From NCBI GenBank assembly GCA_963922205.1, contig CAWUHX010000023.1:1240001-1304000 (forward strand): a stretch of DNA of 64,000 bases, given 5' to 3'. The notes under the pieces are model-generated. The model did not search any database. It was given only the letters and a program-made list of their open reading frames with translations, and had not been told where the DNA came from. The translations under genes and the position numbers were made by a program. Below are positions 30,005 through 41,879 of this stretch, in pieces; positions within the stretch are counted from its first letter, which is position 1; each line of letters opens with the position of its first letter. Source of the DNA: Romanomermis culicivorax (taxonomy: Eukaryota > Nematoda > Enoplea > Mermithida > Mermithidae).

Positions 30005-32175
30005 CTAGATTCGGTTAGAATCGCCGCGAAAACTCTTCTCCACCAATTCCATCATTTCGTGTTCGAAAGGGGGGCATTTTTTGTCCCGGAGATTATATGA
30101 GCAAGAGTGATTGGTTTTAGAATCCATGGAAAAACAATCGTTGTCAAAGGCTGCGATATGAGCCTGGAAAAATATGAGGTTTTGAACGCAAATTTTAGAC
30201 AAAAAAGCCATTTCAAGATTTTCAAGACTCGACAAATCTATGTTTTAGTGAATTTCAGCAATTCATTGAAAATTTTCGACGTATAAATCCTCACAGAATG
30301 AATTAGGGTGTTTAATAAATGGCTTGAAATGCGACTTCCACGGAATCTTCATGACTCGCATATTTTTTGCTGCGCTGAAATTATAACGTCAACTCACTTG
30401 TTTTCGAGCGTAATCGTCGTTTAAAACCCATTCGCCCGATAAACCGGACCATTTTAAGCGCCAAACAACCAATAAAAACGTACTCAAAACGCCGAATATG
30501 CCAATACAAATCAAAATAATCAACGTAGTTTTATGAATTTGAGGCTTATCGAAAAAGGCGATAATTTCGTCGCGAAAACTGGTAGCCGCCGGAATCTGAA
30601 GTAAAAATTGAATTTTAACGAATTTTCGTTAAATTATTACTCTTTGAATATAGTTTTCTTCCAAAAAATGCAAATTTTTCGGCCCCAAATGCCCGCAGAA
30701 ATTTATATTATGCAATATAACAAGCGAAAAGCGACACGTTTATGGAATATTTGTGAAAATTCGACCAAATCGATCACTGCAAGCTCAAATGAAGATGTTC
30801 AAAACCATACATGTCAGAGTTGCGAGGTCAGGGGGACGGGCGACTTTACGGATGTCGGTGGTCGCTGACTCCCCAAAATTTTAGTGGAAGGGTCAATGAA
30901 GGAAAAAAATTCGATTTTTTCACAAAAAAAAAGTTCCAAAAAAGGGTAATTTTTGTCTAAAAACCGTAAAAATGTACTCATTGCGTAGAGGGCCCCGAAA
31001 ATTGAGGTTTTTGACCATGTTTTCTTAAAGAATTGACATTTTCCAGTATGATTTCGACAGAAAGTATGGTGGTCCCTGTGACAAATATATGGCAAGCCAA
31101 AGGATTGGCAAATCTTGGGGATGGCCAATGGCTAGCCATATGGCCGACGATTTCTGTGGGGGTTCCTATATAGCACTTCCCAGCCCCTCCACCAATACAT
31201 CTGTATGTAAAACCAAAACTATCGTTCTTATGATTTACTGGAAAACTTTTGAAAAAATCACTCGGAAGATGTTTTTAATGAAGAAATAATTTTTCGGATT
31301 CCATATTCTTCCTGTGCAATTTGATAGACAAAAATTCAAATTTTCACCAGATTCCGGTGTAAAATTGCACACTATAATGTGTATGAAATGAGAAATTAGA
31401 GATACAGGTAAATTTATTAAGGACATCTGAAAAGTAAGACTTACGTACGGCCGCTTTTGAGCCTAAAATGACCTGAAACCCCAAAATTTTTCTCCTTTTT
31501 TGGGCACCGAACCAAAAGATTTTCTCGTTTGGCAAATTTCAGCCCCAAAAAAGTATGATTTGGGGTGAAAAATCTGTATCTGAATCTCAAAATTAGATCA
31601 CATTTTTGAACTTATTTTCTTCTCACCGAAAAATTTTGAGCTCCTGTTTCGTTTAGGGTATCGTTGCCGTAAAACGTGAAATTTGCTTCGTAATCGTACA
31701 ATGGCGCAAGGGTCGGATTCTTCGACGCCGTTCCGGGAGGACCAAATGACGACGAAACGACACCGTTTTCGCTCGACGTAAAATATTTTATCAAATCCGT
31801 GGTGTAGTTTTCGCCATTTTGAATGGGCGGGGTATAGAAGACGTTGATTTTCGTTTCGTTGATGATTAAAAAACTGGCATTTTGCGTATTTCCGTCATCG
31901 AGAGAGCTTATCGTCGCAGAAAATCCGGCCGAAGATGAAATATAATTGGCGTTTAAAGTCGTATTTGATATAGGAGAATCGGATTGAAGATAAGCCAGAA
32001 AAGGCAAAAGAAAACCACTCGATGAAGGCAAAAGTGAGAGAAAAATGAGTAGACCTGTAAAAAAGAACTCAACAACAAAATTTCAAAAAAAATTCGTTTT
32101 TCCATAGAAATCGCAACAAAATTCATCATCTTTTCATCGTGAATCTTACTTACCTGAGCAAAAATTTAATATCAT
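30005..32175 (-). CDS. unrecognised single-pass membrane glycoprotein, 4 exons
   Basis: Exons on the minus strand, 5' to 3': 32154-32175, 31627-32054, 30398-30595, 30005-30163. All junctions are GT-AG with consistent phases, and the protein is 268 residues plus stop. The start ATG (32175) opens a signal peptide that crosses the first intron (MILNFCSG, then LLIFLSLLPSSSG). A luminal/extracellular region of about 130 residues follows, rich in Ser, Thr and Asn with several NXS/T sites. One transmembrane helix, TTLIILICIGIFGVLSTFLL, leads into a WRLKW motif. The C-terminal tail contains HIAAFDNDCFSMDS and several Cys. I do not recognise the family and propose no function. Exon 1 encodes only seven and a third codons, so it is easy to miss. 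Intron 2 (30596-31626) carries a MITE. Confidence 0.8.
30807..31206. mobile_element. TACATGTAA-type MITE, copy in the membrane-protein intron
   Basis: About 400 bp with ends ATACATGTCAGAG and AATACATCTGTATG. It has the GGGCGACTTT head, a CCCCAAAATTTT block and the GGCTAGCCATATGG palindrome seen at 13.3 and 14.7 kb. The flanks show AAAACCA on both sides, a possible aged target duplication. Confidence 0.65.
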
Positions 32176-32727
32176 GGCTTGAGGCTCCGTCGAACGATTC
32201 GATTCGAAAGCTCTTAAGAGAAAAAGATTCTTTAAAAAAATTGCCAAGAAAGATGTGCGCATAAAATAATAAATAATTCAATTACTAAAATCATAAATTT
32301 GGAAAATACGCCGCTGAAACATGAAATCCACCACAAACGTCCACAAATGGCGCTTTAACTTTTTCTTTCCAAAAAACAAGTCTCTCACTTTGTAGTAAAA
32401 CCAAAAATTAATAAAAGACCGTCATTTTTCTAATTATATTTAGACGTACTCCATGCCCACTGGCAATTTTATTCAATGGTTCATAAGGTCGTTTTTAGGA
32501 GAAAAGCAAAATCACTCCATATTTTCAAGATTTTCTGATAAACCATGTTAGTTACATAAGAGGACTGTGAATTTGTGAACATACCCAATTAATAATCATC
32601 GGTTAAAAATCCACAGTAAATATTTTGTGATGTGAAACATTACAAGCTTCAGCTTAACATTCCAGGTAGACATTTGAGATGGCTTTATGACTTTTTAAAT
32701 CTTCGAAAGCAAACTACAGCTTCTACT
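32176..32727. other. upstream region of the membrane-protein gene
   Basis: AT-rich; presumably contains that gene's promoter. No defined element seen. Confidence 0.3.
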
Positions 32728-32772
32728 ATGTATGTATATATATATATATGTGTATATACATATGTATGTGCT
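32728..32772. repeat. TA/TG microsatellite
   Basis: A short run of TATGTATATATATATATA then TGTGTATATACATATG dinucleotide repeats. Confidence 0.8.
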
Positions 32773-32909
32773 TGCTTGATGAATAAAGGAACTATGAATT
32801 GATTTCTATGTCTTTTGTGTACAAAATGCTTATTTTTCCTACTTTTATAGTGGAATCAATTCAAAAAAATTGTATGTTTCGATAACTTTGATATCAGCGT
32901 GCACTGCAC

Positions 32910-33260
32910 GGCAAGAATTTTCCAGTGGGGTGGGTCCTCGGACTTTTCATTAAGGGGTGGGCGAGGAAAAAAACAAAAAAAAGTTCCGCAAGCATGTTTC
33001 TCATGAAACATAAAAATCATCAAAAAAGTAGTCTTGGAAAAATTTTAGGGGAGTGTTTGACGATTTTTTTCGGACCAGGCGGAAAGGCGGCCAGGGTCGG
33101 AGGGTTTACCCTCTACCCCCCTCGTCCATTATGTTTGGTGGACATCAATAACAGTCTAAAGCAGAGCACCCAATGGGGGCTATGGGGGGGGGGGGGTATT
33201 GCCCCCGTCTTAGATTTGGAAATTTATTTACTACCCCATAAAAACAGCTCACTATAGCAA
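32910..33260. mobile_element. G/C-run MITE-like remnant
   Basis: GGGGTGGGTCCTCGGACTTTT and GGGGTGGGCGAGG occur at the left, CCAGGGTCGGAGGGTTTACC in the middle, and a 12-13-base G run with GCCCCCG at the right. The style matches the other G/C-homopolymer MITEs, but no intact terminal repeats are found. Confidence 0.35.
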
Positions 33261-33455
33261 AAAATTTTGGTAGACCTCATCCTCTCCCCAGTAGGTTATA
33301 GTAATTCGAGAAGAATTGCACAATGTGTGATTGTGAGGAATTACTCACTGCTCTTTTTGACACATTTACTGAGCAAATCATTATGGGAAAGTATGCAACT
33401 TGTGTGCCATATAGCGATTTTTAGGAAAGGATATCAGCACATTAATATATACATA

Positions 33456-33924
33456 CTACTTGTAGGAAATCATTATAATATATAATTGGGAGATGAAAAA
33501 ATGACTTATGTATATGTGATTTATCAAAAAATCGCCCCTTTGGAAGAAAAACATTATGTTCTTAAAATCCTTCCTCTTCATGCTCTCTTTTCCTTTTCCC
33601 CGCTTCTGCGTTGGGTCTTCTGCGCGCATAATGGTTACCCTAACTGTGGCATACTTTCCTGCTATGAGTTGAGACATGTGAGGTCTGTTGACGTGGATCA
33701 GGAGTGGTACTGGGTTCCAAACTCATAGTTCATAATGTAACGGGATTAATAATACTAAAGCCGCATTCAGCATCAGGACTTTCAATTGGAAGCACTGTTC
33801 CAAGCCTTAGCAGGGATGGAATAAGCCCATACTGCTGCAGATGCTGGTTCAAATAATGTTTCCAAAAGTATGTTGTGTCTGATTCTTGAAATGTGCAGGA
33901 ATCAGTTGGCTTGACAATCTCCAA
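33456..33924 (-). pseudogene. possible hAT transposase C-terminal remnant
   Basis: On the minus strand, a 64-residue frame ends in a segment with LPIESPDAECGFSIIN, resembling the conserved (S/A)xAERGFSxMN dimerisation motif of hAT transposases. It is preceded by a WKHYLNQHL..YGLIPSLL stretch that suits the same region. A downstream frame (MSQLIAGKYATVRV) may continue it after a stop. The start and end of the ancestral gene are lost. Confidence 0.35.
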
Positions 33925-34079
33925 AGTGTGACTATTCTGTACATATAATTAGTGCATTGAAGTTGCATGATTGGGAGCTGGAAAACGGAGTTGAAATAGT
34001 AAATGGTTTTTGACTGTAAAAAACATAAAGTAGGGGCATTATTTATTTTTGTAAGTTGTATGTGGTTAGAGTACTACAA

Positions 34080-34540
34080 CCCCCCCCCCCCTCCTCTGCA
34101 AAAAAGCCGGGAGCAAAAAAAGGTCACGGCGTATTTCAAGTACTACCCTCAAAGTTTACGATTTTACCCTACCTAAATTTTCGACCTTGGGGACCTCTGG
34201 TCTAAACGATCGAATAATGTGAGAAAAACAGGTTCCCATGAATTTTGGAAAAAATACAAAAACCAAAACGAAGTCTTGTCAACCCTTGAGTCAGTAAAAG
34301 GAAGATTCCTCAAAATTATTTTCCATACGTTTTCAAGTTCGCTTTAAATAAGGAACTATCATTTCAAGATGATATGGAGCTTGCATCATGTCAGGGGGAG
34401 AAGGGTTTACCCCCTACAACGGGTATGTTCATCTTTCTCAAATAAGGTGTCGAAGAAAAATACAATTTTCACTTTCTAAAACGCTGGAAATTTAACCTTC
34501 ACAACGTTGGGGAATAAATTAAAATCCGACTGATGAAGTA
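34080..34540. other. AT-rich spacer with C-homopolymer and MITE-like fragments
   Basis: A 12-base C run at 34080 and a GGGGGAGAAGGGTTTACCCCC-like palindrome near 34395 suggest short-element debris. No gene seen. Confidence 0.3.
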
Positions 34541-34549
34541 TAATTTGTT

Positions 34550-35930
34550 CCCCATTCCGGCGCGCAGCGCCGGAAAAATTTTTCAGTTTTTATATTCTAA
34601 AACGCTGGAAAATAAATCTCTCCAAAGGATTCGTTGATTCGTGAATAGAAGTTCTAAAATCACAGTCTAGAATGATGTCTTCAATTTCAGCTTTCAATAG
34701 ACCCAAAAGTTCACGTTAAAAATGTTGGAAAAGTCCAAGCATCGAGAAAAAAAATTGAGAGAATTGATGAAAAATTGTTTTTTCAGAGATACTGCTGTTA
34801 ACGATTAGAAAATGAGATGAGCTAACTTGATTGATAGAAACTGTGGATGCTTAATTAGTAATTGGAAGTAGATGTGCTAACGGCCGCGCCTGATAAAAAA
34901 TTATGATTATTATACCCCTGACCGGCGCGAAACGCCGGAAAATTTTGAGACCTTGAGCTTTTAAAGTCTACTGAAACGCATCTTTTCGATTTTGAATTCC
35001 GCAAATTTTTTCCACTATGAGAACCATACCCAAAATTTTTTTCGTCACTTCCAAATTTCTTTCCTCAAAAGAACCCATTTGAGGAAAAAACGGAATGCTT
35101 TCCGAAACAGCGTTTTTTTGTGCACGGACATTCGTGCCAATTGGCACATAGGAAAAAAACCCCAACTTGGCCAACCCTGTACCCAAAATCATCCACCCCC
35201 CCCCAGTTTGGAAAAAGTTAAAAACATTTGCCAAAAAGTGTATGTTTTTTGGCCTTTTTTGGGAAAAATTTCGACTTTTTTCTACCACCCCCCCCCCCAC
35301 CGCCCAACTGGTCGGATGTCTGGGTAAATTACGGATGGCGGTGGCCGCCGAATTTACCCTACCTTTAAAATTTTCCTTAGGCTTAGGCTTAAGGTACAGC
35401 AGCTGCGCCCGCAGCTTCGCGCCGGTTATAACTTTAATAAGCATTATTATTTTTTTCCTAGCTCAGGCGCAGCTTCTAGCATATCTACCTTCATTTATCA
35501 CGTTATCTATTTTCATCATCCTAAACGTATTAATCTCATGTTTTAATTGGTAATCTTCAATATTTCATCTTGATATTTAATGAAGATTCACATTTTTTCC
35601 TTGACACATTTTTTGAGAAGGATCAATACGTCAAGTCGGTAAACTTTTTGAAGCGATTAATCCTTTCTTAACGTAAAATCAATTCAAAAGCTGTATGGGA
35701 GTAGTTTTCGGACATTTCTACTCTTCTTACTCATATCATTTCGGCCAAGTTCATGAGAGTTTACAAATAAATTACTGGTTTTAAAATTTTTCAAATGAAA
35801 AATTTCTAGAAAGTACGAATTTCGTTCCAACAGAAAGTTCGAATGTAATTCTTGAAATATATGTTCGAAAAATTGATTTCCCAGTGTCGTGGAATGAATG
35901 TCAATACCCAAAAAATTTTCAAGTCTTATA
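34550..35930. mobile_element. aged relatives of the CACTG MITE, with a CATACCTGTAA-type insertion
   Basis: From about 35420 to 35920 the sequence parallels 39236-39720: TCGCGCCGGTTATAACTTTAATAA, then AGCTCAGGCGC, then TACCTTCATTTATCA, then GAAGATTCRCATTTTTTCC. Upstream are GGCGC hairpins at 34559 and 34922. A C-rich block at about 35160-35335 resembles the CATACCTGTAA family, with no intact ends. Confidence 0.55.
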
Positions 35931-36499
35931 TCTTTTCTATTATATTATGTAGTCGTATCCAATTCATAGCTGAACACGAAGTATTTTAAACTTCTAAATT
36001 TCTGAAATTTTTCTAACTTTCATGCACTGTAACCAGGGTTGGCAAAAAGCAAACTTTAGAAATTTCGACTTTTTGGTTTTTTGGTTTTTTTATGGTTTTT
36101 TAGTGGTTTTTTTCTGGTTTAATCCTTTAGAATGTTTGTTACATCAAAATAACTATGTAAAAAGCTGCTAGAAGCTCCCTGTATAATCTAAGACTAGTTA
36201 GGGAGCCTTAAAATGGCAGCTAGAAGTATTTATCTTATCGGAAGTGTCATTATTTTATGCTATAGGAAATCACTATTATAGCAATACAAATACAGTAATA
36301 GTGAGTAGTGATGGACCGATGGCCAAAAATTTGCCATCGACCGATGCATCGGCCAGGGTCACCGATGGCATCGGCCGATGCATCGGCTGGAACATGTACA
36401 AAATGCAGCCTGAAGTTGCTACACTGTAATAAATTTAAAATTATTATGAATTATTCACAAAGTTCTACTGATATTTTCAACAGTCAATAATTAATAACA

Positions 36500-37960
36500 T
36501 TTCATTCATCTGATTTGTCATCAACAACGGCATCTGTTGTACTACCTTCACTTTGATTGCTGAGTTCACTAGAAGCTTCTTCAACTTCAGCTTGTTTTTC
36601 CAGTTTGAACTATTGAATCTAATCTCAGCAATAAACGGGATCTTTTTCCACTTCTAACATCTTTTGCTTTTTAAAATGATCATTCACTAGCTACTGACTC
36701 AATTGGAGCTGATAAAAATTTCATGGAAAGCTAAAGAAAATTTTTTCATAATGAAACTTATTTTCAACTGCACACTATTTGGCCTACATTAGCTAATTCT
36801 GGTTTTGTTGCAGCATTTTACTTACATTATTCTAGTAATGTATTCCAAAACAATGGTTTTTGCTTGCTAAAATATTGACATTGCATATTTTTCGGGCTAC
36901 AGCTCATCTTCAGATAAACTTGCAATGCCCAAATAGTGCCTGAAATTGGTCAGTTTTGTGTAAATGCTTGAATTATTTACATCAGTATTAATAGTGGCTT
37001 ACTGAGAAAGTTTGAAGAATGAATTTGAAGATTCATTCAAATTTTTGAACCGTATTTTCAGAAAAGCGTTGATTTTGTTGTTTTTGATCGACAACCATTC
37101 TAGCCAAAGCTATAGTCGTTTTTTCTTGAAATGCTTCTAAATAATGACAGTGAAAAGTAAGTAGTATTTTAAATTTTCACGATTTTTTGATAAACAATAT
37201 ATTATATAGAAATGGAAAATGGTGAGCATACTGACCTAACCCTTAACAATTTTTCGAGTGAAAAATTTAAAATAAGGGCTTTATGTAAACGATTTTGACA
37301 ACGATACTGATTTGTGTCACTTTTCTATTCGGAAGCATTTTATAAAAAACAGATTATAGTTCAGCTTTGTCTTCTGCTTGAGGATCCCAGAAAGCGTAAA
37401 TTATTTAATTTTGATTTGTATGATCAATATGTGTTATATTTCAAATTTCAACCCATCCTTTTTAAATCCAGGATCTGGTAAAGATGCCAAAGCATGAAGT
37501 CTATTGTCTTCAATGGGTTTAAAGTGGGCGCGATTATCATTTCTATAACAATATTGATTCATTTTTCCCCACAATTCCTCCTTTAATGGACCCAATCCAG
37601 GAAAGTTGAAATATGGATTGAGTGGCGTAAAATTCTTAATCATACGATTCTTTAATTTATGTTTTTCAAAAAAAATTTAGGCACAAAATCTAGCTTACTT
37701 TTCTTCAGCTATTTCCTCCGAAATACAGGCGTTTTTAGATTCATAGATTTTTACAGTTTCTGCAAAAGATTTTAACAAATTGACAAGCTGCCAAAACATA
37801 ATTATCTAAGGTGTGGATACATTATACATGTATTAATAAAGTATATTCTTACCGCCGCAGCTAAAATATCCCATTCATAGCTTGTCAAATTCTTGTTATC
37901 TAGTTCATCAATGGCAACACAGGGCAAATATGCCAGACATTAAAACAACCATTTTCACAA
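36500..37960 (-). pseudogene. decayed hAT transposase
   Basis: Minus-strand fragments, N to C: LTSYEWDILAAA (about 37860-37900), LLKSFAETVKIYESKN (about 37730-37790), then NRLHALASLPDPGFKKDGL (about 37455-37515), matching the LAxLLDPRFK motif of hAT transposases. A frame-broken APIESVASE segment near 36700 resembles the C-terminal dimerisation motif. Stops and gaps separate all parts, and a 250-bp MITE interrupts it. Confidence 0.65.
37110..37359. mobile_element. 250-bp MITE, copy 1 (CTATAGTCTGTTT ends)
   Basis: It runs CTATAGTCGTTTTTTCTTG to AAACAGATTATAG. It is colinear with 61181-61430 over its whole length, sharing TTAACAATTTTTCGAGTG, ATGTAAACGATTTTGA and TACTGATTTGTGTCAC. It lies inside the decayed transposase. 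Confidence 0.7.
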
Positions 37961-39075
37961 AAAAATACTGTATTTACTAAAGTAACTGTAAAATATGTAT
38001 GTGAACAATCTGTTTTTTAAGCATATGCACCTGCATTCATTGTAACAAAAAGTTGCCAAACAATCGGCTATCGGCCGATTATTTGCCAAAACATCGGCCG
38101 ATGGCAGAAAAACGCAACAATCGGCCGATGCATCGGTCCATCACTAATAGTGTGTACGTAAGAAAGGAACCATTAGTGAAGAACATAAGAAAAGTAAAAA
38201 TGGAACAGAGCATGCGATATGTAAGAGGCAAATTCAAGGAAAATAAGAAAAATTACAAATAAAGAGAAATATACAATACACAATGTAAGTAATCAAAATT
38301 CAAAAGAAATCAACTACAGAATTGTATCAATGCATCATGCACAGAAAAGTTGAAATTACACAATACCGTTTTCGATAAGAGGGTTTTAAATTGTTTTAAA
38401 TTTAAATAAGACGACTACATATGTTATTAATATTACGAATATAGTTGAAGGTCACACATAGACATTTCGGATGTTTCCAAATTTTTGCTTTTCAAACCTG
38501 TCTGCGAGCTATAACTATAGCAAATGGGTCTTATTATATATACTATTCTCGCTTGCATAATAGATATACATATTTTTGCACAATTTTTTCTACTTAGTAG
38601 CGACGTCAAGTCCCATAAAAATGAACCACTCAAAAGTTCATCTCTTTATTAACCTACAGTATGCTTAACTGATTTGTACAAAATTTTATTTTTGTTGTCT
38701 CATTTATATTTTGAAATTTCGAGCTAAGAAAATTGAAAAGCTTGCCGTTAGAATAAATTTAGGATATTAAACTCAATCATATTTTATAACATTTTGATGA
38801 TGATATGGATCAATGGATGTCACCCGTTTGGTCGAAGTACACTCCAGGAAAGATTTAGCATCTACTTTTTTGTGAGCAAATTATAGCAAAGTTGTCTCAT
38901 GCACTAAATGTGTGCTTGCAAGATGGATACAAAGGATATCGATTGATTTATATTACATCTTTTGAGTACGAAATGAATCATAAAAATACGACTTTTTTCT
39001 ACTTTGTAGTGAAGTCAATTCAACTAATTTAATTGTTTTGTTGATTTAGATAGACACCTATACATGCCTTAGAAG

Positions 39076-40083
39076 CACTGTTTTTTTCCCCCGAATCGTG
39101 CTTTTTGGGGAAAAAAATTCGGAAAGGGGAAAAAAATTTTGGGCTCTTTCCCCATTTGGGGAAGAAAATTTTGGGGATCGGATACAGAAAAGATGCATTT
39201 TGGTGCATTTTAGAAGGTCATAATCTCAAAATTTTCCGGCGCTTCGCGCCGATTATAACTTTAATAATCATTATTATGCATTACTTAGCTCAGGCGCGGC
39301 TTTTAGCACGTCTACCTTCATTTATCATATAATCTATAATAGTTTTCATCATCTTGAACGTATTATCTCATGTTTTCATTGGTAATCTTCAATATTTTAT
39401 CATGATATTTAATGAAGATTCGCATTTTTTCCTTTTGAGAAAGATCAATACGTCAAGTCTCTAAGCTTTTTGATGCGATTATTTCTTTTCTAACGTAAAA
39501 TCAATTCAAACGCTTCATGGAAATATCTTTCGGAAATTTATACTCTGCTTACTCATATATTTTCGACCAAGTATGAGAGTTTACAAATAAATTATACTGG
39601 TTTTAAAATTTTTCAAGTAAAATTCTAGAAATTACGACTTTTGAACACAAAATTCAAATCTAATTCTTGAAATAAATGTTCGGAAAATTGATTTTCCAGC
39701 GTCGCAGAATATCAATAACCCAAAAAATTTTTCCGGCGCTTCGCGCCGGAAAGATTAACATTCATTTTGGGTTCTCACTCGTCATCATAGAGAACTTAAC
39801 CATCGATTTATCATGTAATTCTCAAAGTCATTATGCTTTTGGATAGTTTACTTGAAAATTTGTTCCAATGCTTGTACATTAAATTTTGAACTCGAAAATT
39901 TCAATTTTTTCCTCAATTTTAATGAATTAACGGGTCTAAAAACACCAGGAGTCTTGAAAAGGCTCAAAAACACCTAAATAAAGCGTCTGTGAGCATTTTT
40001 AAGCGAAAAAAAAAACGACTCCGTGAAAATGGGGAAAAAAATTTTGACCCCTTTCCCCATTGGCCCGGTGGAAAAAAACAGTG
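39076..40083. mobile_element. CACTG MITE, copy A, exact 8-bp TSD
   Basis: A 1008-bp element with inverted ends CACTGTTTTTTTCC and GGAAAAAAACAGTG. CTTAGAAG is duplicated exactly at 39068-39075 and 40084-40091. CCGGCGCTTCGCGCC hairpins occur at about 39236 and 39731. No coding capacity. Ends and duplication length suggest a hAT-type MITE. Confidence 0.9.
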
Positions 40084-40233
40084 CTTAGAAGATCGACTAA
40101 TGTGAAAAAGCAGTTTCCTTATGATTTTGGAAAAAAACCAAAAAAACCAAAAAACCAGAGATTTTCCAATTTTTTGGTTTTTTTAAAAAACCAAAAACCA
40201 AAAAACCAAAGCCTTGCCAACCCTGACTGTAAC

Positions 40234-40999
40234 TTCGTGAATATTGCGGACCCAATCGAAATTCATTGGGGGGCACATATTCGCCAATTTACTTTAAAAA
40301 ACACTGCATTCCAAATTTTTTTGTGCCAAAAACCATAAGTTTGGCACAAAAAAACTGTTCCGAAAAAGCTCCAACGCACGAGATACAGTAGATAAGTGGT
40401 TCGAATAGTGTCCTGGAAAACTTCTTCTACTTGGTTGTCAAAATAGTGTAAAAATACAATGAATGCAAGCCACAATTCGCTCTATTGGAAGACCCGAAAA
40501 TGTAAATTTTGTTCATTCTCATCATGATTGAGCCGCTTTTATTCTTTACACGGTCATCGAAGCCGTGATCGATCGAAATTAGTGCACTTGGCGTGCAACC
40601 AAACATATTTAACGTTAGTTTTTCATAGCGCAGTCTAATTCGTCACTGCCGCCGTACCGTGAAGTATAAATGGGGTTTTGCAGCCTATTCATTTCAAGTG
40701 AGCGATGCAGCGATCCTATGATAGTAACTTCCTCACGGAAAGCTCAGTGAAGCTTATTACTGTGATTAATGAAGATAATTTACAGGCATAATCAGAAGAA
40801 CTGAAATAAAACTTCCTCGCTTAGCTATATTAATGATCAGAATGATAGTGCTCAACATTGCCACCATTTCGTAAGAAGGCATAACATGATGACATGATTT
40901 TGTGAAGCAAACTGGGTCTCCATTTTCTAACTAATTTTCTGTTTCACAAATAACTTACTTCCCCAATTTTATTGAATCAATCAAAAACTTCAACCAAGC
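40234..40999. other. spacer without recognisable content
   Basis: AT-rich sequence between two mobile elements. No gene or repeat found. Confidence 0.3.
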
Positions 41000-41150
41000 C
41001 ATACCTGTAATTGGGCCGGGGTTGGGGGGATTCCCACCCCCAACTTGGTCAACTCTATACCCGGCCTTTTTGGGGAAAGATTTCGAAATTTTTTCAATTT
41101 TTTTAGGGTTCTCGACCCCCCCCCCCCCCCCACTAAGTGCTCCGAATATT
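41000..41150. mobile_element. CATACCTGTAA-type MITE, right end missing
   Basis: It starts CATACCTGTAATTGGGCCGGGG, continues with CCCCCAACTTGGTCAACTCTA-like sequence and a 16-base C run, and stops at ACTAAGTGCTCCG without the TTACAGGTATG end. Confidence 0.6.
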
Positions 41151-41879
41151 GACGAACTCTAGCACGAAAATGTAAACTTGTGAACCTACAAAGCGTTTTT
41201 TGCGCGCTTAAGATTTTTTTGTCCACCTGTAATATCGGTAAAGACGTTGCCGCCTACCTGAACAAATTGCATGCAAATTGCATGTGCAAACGTGCACCGA
41301 ATTTACAAACAAAATAATGAAAATTAAAGAATGCATAATTAATTCACATTCATGAATTTGAAGGCATCATATCTCATTATGTTGCGCCATCCAAATTTTT
41401 ATCCATGATGCCACTTTAAAAAATGGTGGCAGTGTTGGGATATACCCATCGGAATACTCAGATGTCAGTGGACAAGCATGATAGTTTTTCTATGATTCTG
41501 ACATTTCCATTGTCTCGGAGAAATTTGACGTTTTTCTTACAGTATCAAGTTCTCACTTTGTAAAAATTGCGTATAATATTGAGCCTACTTTTTGGTTTCA
41601 CTCAGGTCACCATATCAAAGTAAACAGCCTTCAATAACATCGAAGAGATGACCAAATTTTATTGAAAAATAACAAACAAACAGAATGTAGACGAAGATAT
41701 CGAAAACCCGTTTCAAGATGTGGCAGCTCGCATGGGCGGGGCAACCAAAATTACTCCGTCTCCACGAACGAATAACATGACCAATTGTCGTTTCGTTTGC
41801 TTAAATCGATGAAAAATTGAAGAATACGGTATAAACTTCAATGCAGATTTGCAAGTTCCATGTTGGAAAAACGAAAGAT

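Larger units (their letters stand above)
36306..38146. mobile_element. nested hAT element, TAGTGATGGACCGATG ends
   Basis: Inverted ends TAGTGATGGACCGATG and CATCGGTCCATCACTA, both followed inward by repeated CATCGGCCGATG. Flanks ATAGTGAG and ATAGTGTG match at 7 of 8 bases. Its interior carries broken hAT transposase sequence on the minus strand and a 250-bp MITE. It sits inside the CAGGGTTGGCAA element. Confidence 0.8.
36034..40225. mobile_element. hAT-like element, CAGGGTTGGCAA ends, exact 8-bp TSD, two nested insertions
   Basis: The left end CAGGGTTGGCAA and right end TTGCCAACCCTG are inverted repeats, followed inward by long runs of TTTTTTGG and CCAAAAAA. ACTGTAAC is duplicated exactly at 36026-36033 and 40226-40233. 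Removing the two elements inside it (36306-38146 and 39076-40083) leaves about 1.3 kb of AT-rich sequence with no transposase, so it is non-autonomous. Confidence 0.85.
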
